Below the pieces are notes generated by a model that ran no database searches, had not been told where the DNA came from, and worked only from the letters and a program-made list of their open reading frames with translations. 6,415 nt of DNA from Treponema sp. (GTDB lineage Bacteria; Spirochaetota; Spirochaetia; Treponematales; Breznakiellaceae), in assembly GCA_031271075.1 (NCBI GenBank), contig JAISWN010000353.1, forward strand, positions 1-6,415, read 5' to 3'. Below are positions 1 to 4,607 of this stretch, in pieces. The position numbers and the translations under genes are program-made. Every line of letters begins with the position of its first letter. Position 1 is the stretch's first letter.

Positions 1-69
1 AAATCCACGTGCGGGCTGACCGCGCTCGACAGTTCAGCGGCTATTTTTATGCCCTGACAGCAACCTTGT

Positions 70-142
70 AATTTACCCCGAGTGTCGGGTACCCGCGAGG
101 GCCCGGAGTCTCACGTGGACTTGGTAACACTCGGGGTTTTTT
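70..142 (+). ncRNA. C4-like phage antisense RNA candidate with intrinsic terminator
   Basis: The sequence folds into a compact three-stem RNA. The outer stem pairs 76-85 (CCCCGAGTGT) with 127-136 (ACACTCGGGG), a perfect 10 bp, followed by six Ts (137-142), so it also works as a terminator. Inside are two hairpins. The first pairs 86-89 with 102-105 and 92-94 with 99-101, capped by a GCGA tetraloop. The second pairs 107-110 (AGTC) with 118-121 (GACT) and has the 7-nt loop TCACGTG. The CACGTG of that loop is self-complementary and recurs at 161-166, where its last G begins the Shine-Dalgarno sequence of the next gene. A structured, terminated RNA just upstream of an antirepressor is the arrangement of C4 RNA in phages P1 and P7, which blocks antirepressor translation by antisense pairing. 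The fold and complementarity are seen directly; the family assignment is from memory of the C4 architecture. Confidence 0.58.
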
Positions 143-265
143 ATGCCCCGATACCAAACACACGTGGAGGTGTCCTATGGACACGAACAAAACCGAACGG
201 CAAAACGACCAGTTAACGCCGTTCGTCTACGGGGATCGTACCGTCCGCACGGTACTGGTCAATGA
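143..265 (+). CDS. possible 40-residue leader ORF overlapping the antirepressor start
   Basis: An ATG directly after the T-run of the C4-like RNA opens a 40-codon frame beginning MPRYQTHVEV and ending at TGA 263-265. It reads through the ribosome-binding site and first codons of the Bro-N gene in another frame. In P1 a short icd frame overlaps the antirepressor in the same way and couples their translation, which is the only reason to list it. There is no convincing ribosome-binding site (only GGGG, six bases upstream), and the sequence is basic and featureless. It may be fortuitous. Confidence 0.2.
   Translation: MPRYQTHVEVSYGHEQNRTAKRPVNAVRLRGSYRPHGTGQ
161..176 (+). promoter_or_regulatory. 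ribosome-binding site overlapped by the CACGTG antisense target
   Basis: GGAGG at 166-170 sits six bases before the ATG at 177 and clearly fixes the antirepressor start. It is directly abutted by CACGTG at 161-166, which can pair with the hairpin loop at 111-117 (six Watson-Crick pairs plus a possible G-U) or with TCCACGTG at 4-11 (eight perfect pairs, covering GGA of the site). Masking here would be expected to stop initiation. Confidence 0.55.
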
Positions 266-557
266 TGCGCCCTGGTTTATCGCCAAGGATGTATGCGACA
301 TTCTGGGAATCAAAAATAGCCGTGATACATTGGCAAAATTGCTTCCTGAAAACGAAAAGGGTGTAGATACTGTCTACACCCTCGGCGGCGATCAGGAAAT
401 GCTGACCGTGAACGAGCCGGGGCTGTACCGGCTCATCTTCCATCCCGCAAGCCGGAAGCGGAGCGGTTCAAGACGTGGGTCTTCACCGCGGTCTTGCCGC
501 AAATCCGCCGTACCGGGACATTCGGCCCGGACGGGCAGGAAGAAGCCCACCGGATAG
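177..557 (+). CDS. Bro-N domain antirepressor, N-terminal part, truncated by frameshift
   Basis: Residues 14-89 carry the N-terminal Bro-N fold typical of phage antirepressors and baculovirus BRO proteins. Visible conserved segments are VRTVLVNDAPWFIAKDVC (23-40), DILGI (41-45), GGDQEM (70-75) and NEPGLYRLIF (79-88). In the family the next segment is a SRKPEA-type motif followed by WV...LPQIR. Here it appears in the -1 frame from base 443. The ORF as written instead runs into an Arg/Ser/Gly-rich tail and stops at 557. A one-base deletion near 443-446 explains this. Bro-N proteins act on phage repressors or on DNA in the cytoplasm. The start is well supported by GGAGG six bases upstream. Its likely control is the C4-like RNA at 70-142. 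The truncated product probably lacks most function. Confidence 0.85.
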   Translation: MDTNKTERQNDQLTPFVYGDRTVRTVLVNDAPWFIAKDVCDILGIKNSRDTLAKLLPENEKGVDTVYTLGGDQEMLTVNEPGLYRLIFHPASRKRSGSRRGSSPRSCRKSAVPGHSARTGRKKPTG

Positions 558-895
558 CCGGGCTTATCTACAGCCGCTTCATAGGTTGCGCCGACCTGAA
601 TATCCAGAAGATCAACCGGCTGGTCTATTATCTGGCGGTCAGGCCGCCGATAACGCAATCCGACATCGCCAAGCTGCTTGACGTGCACCCGACCAACATT
701 CTCGAATGGAAGCGCCGCCTGCCTGCGGGCATCATGGAAAACGCCGCCGCCGTCCTTGGCCTCACCGTTTCCGGTGATGCTCTTGCGCTCTGCCGCCGTG
801 TGCCTGACCGAAGGACGGCGCGGAAAGCCGCCGGCGCCCTCGACGGCCCCGGCTTCCCCCTGGGACTGCCGGCGAAGGGGGACGGCGATGCCTGA
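443..895 (+). pseudogene. displaced C-terminal half of the Bro-N antirepressor
   Basis: Reading from 443 in the -1 frame gives SRKPEAERFKTWVFTAVLPQ, the expected continuation of the Bro-N domain, then about 130 further residues to the TGA at 893-895. Joined to the first 89 residues, the intact protein would be about 239 residues, a normal length for a phage antirepressor. The C-terminal part contains a helix-turn-helix-like segment (ITQSDIAKLLDVHPTNILEW, encoded near 650-710), suggesting DNA or repressor contact. The frame has no plausible start of its own: the first candidate is a TTG at 494 inside the conserved motif, with no ribosome-binding site. The stretch is therefore best read as the 3' half of a frameshifted gene. 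A sequencing error, or less likely recoding, would restore the full protein. The next gene overlaps its last eight bases. Confidence 0.75.
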
Positions 896-1097
896 TGTGA
901 TATTCGAGGTGTCGGGGCATCTCTGCGAAAGCATAGCGAAAAGCAAGGCGGTCGCCGAATTATTGCAGGCGGTCAACAATCAACGCCTGGCGGACGATAC
1001 CTTGCCGGAAGTCGGCTGGCTGCTGGCGGACGAATTACAGCGGATGCAGGAGCAGGTCAACCGGCTTGCGCGCGGGCCGGCAAGTAAAAAAGAGTAG
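888..1097 (+). CDS. small hypothetical helical protein (69 aa)
   Basis: I do not recognise this protein. The ATG at 888 overlaps the stop of the antirepressor frame (893-895) by eight bases and has AGGGGG at 876-881, six bases upstream, so translational coupling to the antirepressor is likely. It is acidic to neutral and predicted to be mostly helical: a first helix around residues 11-30 (HLCESIAKSKAVAELLQAVN) and a second around 41-62 (EVGWLLADEL followed by QRMQEQVNRL), with a short basic tail. There is no membrane segment, signal peptide or metal motif. A terminator follows 12 bases after the stop, so it is the last gene of the control unit. A small regulatory partner of the antirepressor is possible but is only inferred from position. 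A longer frame open upstream to 678 is an Arg/Pro-rich shadow of the Bro-N gene and was not used. Confidence 0.65.
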   Translation: MPDVIFEVSGHLCESIAKSKAVAELLQAVNNQRLADDTLPEVGWLLADELQRMQEQVNRLARGPASKKE

Positions 1098-1109
1098 CAA
1101 CGCTTTAAG

Positions 1110-1136
1110 GCCCTCCCGCCCGGGAGGGCTTTTTTT
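1110..1136 (+). terminator. strong intrinsic terminator ending the control unit
   Basis: An uninterrupted 8-bp GC-rich stem pairs GCCCTCCC (1110-1117) with GGGAGGGC (1122-1129) around the loop GCCC, followed by seven Ts (1130-1136). It lies 12 bases after the stop of the 69-residue gene. Confidence 0.93.
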
Positions 1137-1190
1137 GAACTAATTTTGTGAGAAACCGTGCTTTATTTTATCAGTGCCTCGCCCGTATAG

Positions 1191-1205
1191 TTGCTGTAAC
1201 AGCAT
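1191..1205. promoter_or_regulatory. palindrome TGCTGT-A-ACAGCA, possible operator
   Basis: TGCTGT at 1192-1197 and ACAGCA at 1199-1204 form a perfect inverted repeat around one base. It lies between two terminators, in the only stretch where a promoter for the lysis operon could sit. Weak promoter-like elements are nearby (TTGTGA at 1146-1151; TATAGT at 1186-1191), but no good pair is visible. A regulator-binding role is inference. Confidence 0.3.
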
Positions 1206-1208
1206 TTT

Positions 1209-1253
1209 GCGGGGGGGAAGGTTTCCGCTTCTTTCCTTTTCCCCCGCTTTTTT
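1209..1253 (+). terminator. terminator-like hairpin in the leader of the lysis operon
   Basis: Bases 1209-1221 (GCGGGGGGGAAGG) pair with 1235-1247 (CCTTTTCCCCCGC) over 13 positions, including two G-U pairs, around a 13-nt loop. Six Ts follow (1248-1253). The ribosome-binding site of the holin-like gene starts at the next base. Being so close to the gene, it may be a second terminator insulating the lysis genes, or an attenuator of transcripts that begin in 1137-1208. The structure is seen; the role is inferred. Confidence 0.65.
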
Positions 1254-1267
1254 GAGGGAGCGCGGAG

Positions 1268-1531
1268 ATGGAACTGAAAGGAAAGCCGCTGTCCCTGGCG
1301 GCGAAGATCCTGGGGGCGACAATCGCGGTGGGGGCGCTGGTGTTAAAGGCCACGGTCTCCCCCGCGCTGGATATAGACGCGGCGATAAAGACCGCCGCCT
1401 TTGTGGTGGTGATATTCGCGCCGGTGGATCTGTCGATGGTCATGGGGAACATATTCGGCCCCCTGGGGGCCGCGCGGAAACAGCCGTATCCGCCGGAGCG
1501 GTCCCGGGAAACGGGGGCCATCCCCGGATGA
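1268..1531 (+). CDS. small membrane protein, holin-like (87 aa)
   Basis: The protein is short, with two hydrophobic segments: about residues 9-27 (SLAAKILGATIAVGALVL) and 42-63 (TAAFVVVIFAPVDLSMVMGN). A Pro/Arg-rich hydrophilic tail follows (from about 68). Size, two membrane passes and a charged C-terminus fit a class II-type holin, which would permeabilise the inner membrane at the end of infection. The position directly before a spanin pair supports this. No family-specific motif is recognised, so the function rests on topology and context. The start has GAGGGAG at 1254-1260, seven bases upstream. Its TGA overlaps the ATG of the next gene (ATGA at 1528-1531), so the two are probably translationally coupled. 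An alternative is a phage membrane protein of unknown role. Confidence 0.7.
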   Translation: MELKGKPLSLAAKILGATIAVGALVLKATVSPALDIDAAIKTAAFVVVIFAPVDLSMVMGNIFGPLGAARKQPYPPERSRETGAIPG

Positions 1532-1896
1532 TCCGGTTTCTGCTGATCGTCATAGCGGTACTGCTGCTGTGCGTAGCGGCCCTCTATATCGTCGCCCGGC
1601 TCCAGGGGAGGCGGGCAAAGAAGGCGGAGAAGGAAACCGAAGCCCTGCACGGGGCGTTCCGGCAGGTAAACGAAGAAGCCGCGCGGCTCCGGGAAACCCT
1701 GGACAAAGCCGCGGAGGCGGAGGAGAGAGCGGATGCGGAACGGACGGAACTTGCCCGGACTTCTGACAGCGGCCTTGCTGGCCGGGCTAACAGTCTTTTC
1801 CTGCGGGACGACGGAAACGGTAAGCCCGGAAGAGACATTAAAGCTGCTGCGTCCGCCGGCGCCGGAAGCGCCGGAAACGGAGCCGGTAACGTTTGA
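1528..1896 (+). CDS. inner-membrane spanin candidate (Rz-like), 122 aa
   Basis: Residues 2-24 (IRFLLIVIAVLLLCVAALYI and onward) form one N-terminal membrane helix. About residues 30-77 are highly charged, with heptad-like Glu/Ala/Leu/Arg spacing typical of a coiled coil. This is the layout of i-spanins such as lambda Rz, whose periplasmic coil joins an outer-membrane lipoprotein to fuse the two membranes at lysis. A lipoprotein gene begins inside it at 1733 in another frame, which is the diagnostic spanin arrangement. The C-terminal 45 residues are Gly/Ala/Ser-rich, as expected where the overlapping frame constrains the sequence. It starts on the ATGA shared with the holin-like gene. The frame is open upstream to 1174, but that part is an Arg/Gly-rich shadow. 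The family is inferred from architecture, since Rz proteins diverge strongly. Confidence 0.7.
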   Translation: MIRFLLIVIAVLLLCVAALYIVARLQGRRAKKAEKETEALHGAFRQVNEEAARLRETLDKAAEAEERADAERTELARTSDSGLAGRANSLFLRDDGNGKPGRDIKAAASAGAGSAGNGAGNV

Positions 1897-2023
1897 GGAT
1901 AGGGATGGGGGCCTGTGGCTGTCGTATGAAGACTACCGGGCCCTGGAAAGGAACGTGATAGCCATGAGGGAATACGCGGCGCGGCTGGAAATAATTATTG
2001 GTTTTTATGGGGAGGGGCGGTGA
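1733..2023 (+). CDS. outer-membrane lipoprotein, o-spanin candidate (Rz1-like), 96 aa
   Basis: The N-terminus is a lipoprotein signal: basic MRNGR, a hydrophobic core (residues 8-20), then VFSC with the lipid-accepting Cys at 24. The lipobox is looser than the usual L-A-G-C, which is common in spirochaetes. The mature 73-residue protein has a Pro-rich stretch (PPAPEAPETEP, 41-51), a hallmark of Rz1-type o-spanins, and a C-terminal helix-forming part (64-90) with conserved-looking aromatics (WLSYEDY). It would sit in the inner leaflet of the outer membrane and bind the coil of the i-spanin. The gene overlaps the Rz-like frame by 164 bases and extends 127 bases past it, so it is overlapping rather than fully embedded. 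GGAGGAG at 1719-1725 supports the ATG at 1733. Confidence 0.75.
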   Translation: MRNGRNLPGLLTAALLAGLTVFSCGTTETVSPEETLKLLRPPAPEAPETEPVTFEDRDGGLWLSYEDYRALERNVIAMREYAARLEIIIGFYGEGR

Positions 2024-2040
2024 CAGCGGGGTATAAAAAT

Positions 2041-2088
2041 CCGCCCGGGAAGATCCGGCGGGAAGGGGGCGGTTCCTTATGCCGCCCC
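2041..2088 (+). other. two GC-rich hairpins in the leader of the coiled-coil gene
   Basis: CCGCC (2041-2045) can pair with GGCGG (2057-2061), and GGGGCGG (2066-2072) pairs perfectly with CCGCCCC (2082-2088) around a 9-nt loop. No T-run follows, so they are not classical terminators. They occupy the 105-base gap between the lipoprotein gene and the next ribosome-binding site, and may stabilise mRNA or modulate translation. TATAAA at 2032-2037 has no matching -35 element. Confidence 0.35.
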
Positions 2089-2128
2089 GCGTCTCCTTAT
2101 TTAAAAACATGTTCCGGAGGTCGCGGCC

Positions 2129-2569
2129 GTGGTTAGTTCTGGCTTTGTGTTTTCGCTAATCGCGGTCGGCGTCTCCCTTGGGGGCGTATTAATCGCGGTG
2201 GGTGTCATCAAGGGAAAACTGTCCCAGGCGATAGAGACGAACGGGGCGCAGACCAGGCAACTGGAGAACTGCGCGTCCAAGGGGGAACTTGCCGGAGCGG
2301 TCACCCGGGCGGAGGAGCAGCTGGCGGCGGCGATAAAGCGATCCGACGACATGCTTGAACTTATGAGGGAACGCGCCGAGGAGGATCGGGCGTCGGGGGA
2401 AGGACATTACCGGGAGCTGTACGGCCTGCTCAATCGCCACAGCGAGCGGATAACGGCGGTAGAGACTACACAGAAAGCGATTGATAAATCCCTTGAGGAG
2501 ATCAAAAGCGATATTAAGACCGGTTTTTTGGAAGTGAAAACCGAGTTAAAGGAATTACGGAAAGCTTAA
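2129..2569 (+). CDS. membrane-anchored coiled-coil protein, unknown function (146 aa)
   Basis: A single N-terminal hydrophobic helix (about residues 6-28, VFSLIAVGVSLGGVLIAVGV) is followed by a long hydrophilic, helix-rich domain. Two stretches have coiled-coil character: about 31-85 and 97-146, the latter Lys/Glu-rich (SLEEIKSDIKTGFLEVKTEL). There is no signal-peptidase site, so it is probably anchored in the inner membrane. I do not recognise a family. Similar small membrane-plus-coil proteins often stand between lysis and terminase genes in Mu-like phages, so a lysis accessory or i-spanin-like role is possible. The GTG start at 2129 has GGAGGT at 2116-2121, seven bases upstream. The ATG at 2109 is in another frame. 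Its TAA directly abuts the start codon of the small terminase gene. Confidence 0.8.
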   Translation: MVSSGFVFSLIAVGVSLGGVLIAVGVIKGKLSQAIETNGAQTRQLENCASKGELAGAVTRAEEQLAAAIKRSDDMLELMRERAEEDRASGEGHYRELYGLLNRHSERITAVETTQKAIDKSLEEIKSDIKTGFLEVKTELKELRKA

Positions 2570-3058
2570 GTGGCCCTGGCGGATAAAAAGCAGCAGGCGG
2601 AAGAACTCTACGTCAGGGAAGACCTGGCCTGCCCTGCCATCGCGGAGCGGCTGGGGGTGAACGCGGGGACGGTGTACCGGTGGAAGGCGGAGGCGGCGCA
2701 GGACGAGAAAGGGGACTGGGAAAAGAAACGGCGGATTTACCGTTTTAGCGGCGTTGAGCTTATCGGGATGTACCTCGCTGCGGTACGCGGAGCGATCTTG
2801 CAGATCAGCGAAAACCCGGAACTGATGCTGAACCCGCAGACGGCCGACGCTTTCACGAAGCACATAAGCAATGCAAAAAAGCTGGATATCCGGGGGCAGT
2901 ACCTGAGCGTGTCGCTGGATCTGATAAAGACAGCGAACCGGTGGCTGGCGGAAAACCAGCCGGAACTGAAGGCAAAGCTGGATCCCTACTGGGACAGCAT
3001 CTACCAGGCTCTGGCGGAACACTCCGCCAAGAAGGGGGTTCTGATTGCGGATAATTAA
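2570..3058 (+). CDS. DUF1804-type terminase small subunit (Mu gp27-like), 162 aa
   Basis: Residues 9-40 form an N-terminal helix-turn-helix. The segments AEELYVREDLACPAIAERLG and NAGTVYRWK match the DNA-binding start of DUF1804 proteins, the small terminase subunits encoded before the large subunit in Mu-like phages. The rest is helical and acidic/basic mixed, with no catalytic motif, fitting a DNA-recognition subunit that delivers phage DNA to the packaging motor. The length is normal for the family. The GTG start directly follows the TAA of the coiled-coil gene. The ribosome-binding signal is weak (GGAAA close by, AAAGGA farther upstream), so termination-reinitiation is likely. Its end overlaps the start of the large subunit by 14 bases. 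The assignment rests on motif and neighbourhood. Confidence 0.85.
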   Translation: MALADKKQQAEELYVREDLACPAIAERLGVNAGTVYRWKAEAAQDEKGDWEKKRRIYRFSGVELIGMYLAAVRGAILQISENPELMLNPQTADAFTKHISNAKKLDIRGQYLSVSLDLIKTANRWLAENQPELKAKLDPYWDSIYQALAEHSAKKGVLIADN

Positions 3059-4607
3059 AACGCTGAAACAGCTTGAATCCGCGTGGAACGAGCTCAGGGA
3101 AGAGATACTGAGCCGCCCCCTGTTCCCGGACAATTCGGAAAAAGAAAAAGTGGAACGGAAGAAAAGGTGCGAAAACAGCATCGCCGAGTTTGCCAGGACA
3201 TACTTCCCCGAATACGTTCCGGCGGAGTTTTCCCGGTTCCACGGGGAGTGGGAAAAAATCCGGCGCATAGAGAACGAGCCGGTGCTGCTTGAGGCGTTCC
3301 GGGGGAGCGGGAAGAGTACTTTCTTTACCCTGCTGGATCCCGTCCACGAGATAGCCTACGGCAAACGCAATTTCATGATTTTTTCCAGCTATAACGAGGA
3401 AAAGAGCGCCCTCTTTACCGGGAGGATCCTGCTGGAACTGTTTTACAACCCGCGGTTAAAAAACGATTTCGGCGATTTTTTTCCTCTGGGGAAACGCCCG
3501 GGGATCAAGCGTTTTTCGGTAACCGTTCCCGGTTTGGGCGGGAAGAAGGCCGGCGTCCGGGCGATATCCGTCGGGCAGGATCCGCGCGGCTTTGTGCACG
3601 GCCCCAACCGGCCCGACTACGTGAGGATGGACGATATCCAAAACCGGCAGCGGGCGCGGAGCGGGAAGTTTGTGAGGTCTACTATCGACTGGATAATGCA
3701 GGATCTTGTCCCGGCCCTGGCGGAAAACTACAGCGCGGTAATAGTGGCGACGCCGCTTAACACCCGGTGTGTGGTCAGCACGCTTGAGAAGGGGACGGAC
3801 GAGATAAATCCGGTAAAGACCTACAAGTATCCGGCGGAGGAGCGGGGGAAGCCGACATGGAAGGAGGCGTTTCCGGCATCCCGGCTGGCGCGGCTAAAGC
3901 GGACGATAGGATCGGCCGCCTACGCGCAGGAATACCAGCTGATACCGGTGGCCCTGGGGGAGCGGATTTTCCGGGATGAGTGCATAAGGGGATACGCGCC
4001 GGAGGAACTGGCGGGGGTGCGGTTCAGCTGCGTTTTAAGCTGGACGGATCCATCGGTAAAACATGAGGAAAAGCATTGCTACAAAGCCACGGTCTGCGCG
4101 GGGATAACAGCCGAAGGGGTTATCTACGTGCTGAGGGCGCGGATTAGGAAAGAGTCGGTGGCCCGGATGATTGACGGGATGTACCAGATCTACAACATGC
4201 CATCTCCGGACGGGGGGACGCGGGTACAGAGCCCCATGTACATGTATTTTGAGGACAACGGCGGCCAGGCCATCCTGGGAGAAGTGCTGGCGGCGAAAAG
4301 GGAGATGGAAGGTTACTCGATTCCCTACCGGGCGGAGACCAACAGTATCCATAAGGACACGCGGATAGAGGGGACTTTATCCGCGCCGGTAGAGAACGGG
4401 GTTATCAGGTTTCTGAAAACCGATCCGGATCAGAAGGAACTGATAGACCAGCTGCTGCAGTTTCCGGACGGGGAATACAAGGACGGCCCTGACGCGCTTG
4501 AGGGGGTGGTAAGGAAACTGCTGGAGTACGCGCGGCGGCGGAAGGCGGGGCTGCCCAAGAGCGGCTACCCCCGGGAAGCGGCGCGGCTGCTGGAGGGGTA
4601 CCGGTGA
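3045..4607 (+). CDS. phage terminase large subunit (Mu gp28-like), 520 aa
   Basis: This is the packaging motor: an N-terminal ATPase that drives DNA into the prohead and a C-terminal RNase H-like nuclease that cuts it. The ATPase shows a Walker A-like P-loop (RGSGKST, 86-92), a Walker B-like site (YVRMDD, 192-197) and a coupling segment (IVATPLN, 233-239). The nuclease has the expected three acidic positions: D335 (SWTDPS), E403 (YFEDNG) and D483 (GPDALEG). Length and order are normal for Mu-like terminases. The start is a TTG at 3045, chosen because AGGGGG at 3033-3038 stands six bases upstream. It overlaps the small-subunit gene by 14 bases, and its own end overlaps the portal start (GTGA), so all three are probably made coordinately. 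All key residues look intact. Confidence 0.96.
   Translation: MRIIKTLKQLESAWNELREEILSRPLFPDNSEKEKVERKKRCENSIAEFARTYFPEYVPAEFSRFHGEWEKIRRIENEPVLLEAFRGSGKSTFFTLLDPVHEIAYGKRNFMIFSSYNEEKSALFTGRILLELFYNPRLKNDFGDFFPLGKRPGIKRFSVTVPGLGGKKAGVRAISVGQDPRGFVHGPNRPDYVRMDDIQNRQRARSGKFVRSTIDWIMQDLVPALAENYSAVIVATPLNTRCVVSTLEKGTDEINPVKTYKYPAEERGKPTWKEAFPASRLARLKRTIGSAAYAQEYQLIPVALGERIFRDECIRGYAPEELAGVRFSCVLSWTDPSVKHEEKHCYKATVCAGITAEGVIYVLRARIRKESVARMIDGMYQIYNMPSPDGGTRVQSPMYMYFEDNGGQAILGEVLAAKREMEGYSIPYRAETNSIHKDTRIEGTLSAPVENGVIRFLKTDPDQKELIDQLLQFPDGEYKDGPDALEGVVRKLLEYARRRKAGLPKSGYPREAARLLEGYR

Noticed and set aside
436..450. Programmed -1 ribosomal frameshift joining the Bro-N halves
   Set aside because: There is no slippery X-XXY-YYZ heptamer at the point where the frames must join, and I saw no obvious stimulatory structure. 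A simple deletion or sequencing error is more likely.
392..979. 195-codon open frame on the - strand
   Set aside because: It lies antisense to the Bro-N gene, whose two frames carry clear family motifs. The translation is Arg/Ala/Gly-rich with no recognisable domain.
1174..1527. Upstream extension of the Rz-like frame to 1174
   Set aside because: It would cross the terminator-like hairpin and overlap the whole holin-like gene with Arg/Gly-rich sequence. The ATG at 1528 precedes a clean membrane helix.
2009..2037. Promoter with TATAAA at 2032-2037
   Set aside because: No acceptable -35 element is found at the right spacing; the nearest TTGGTT is about 28 bases away.
2555..3347. Long - strand open frames (237 and 164 codons) opposite the terminase genes
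   Set aside because: They are shadows of G-rich coding DNA, with compositions rich in Pro, Arg, Ser and Phe. The + strand has the small terminase and the ATPase motifs of the large subunit.
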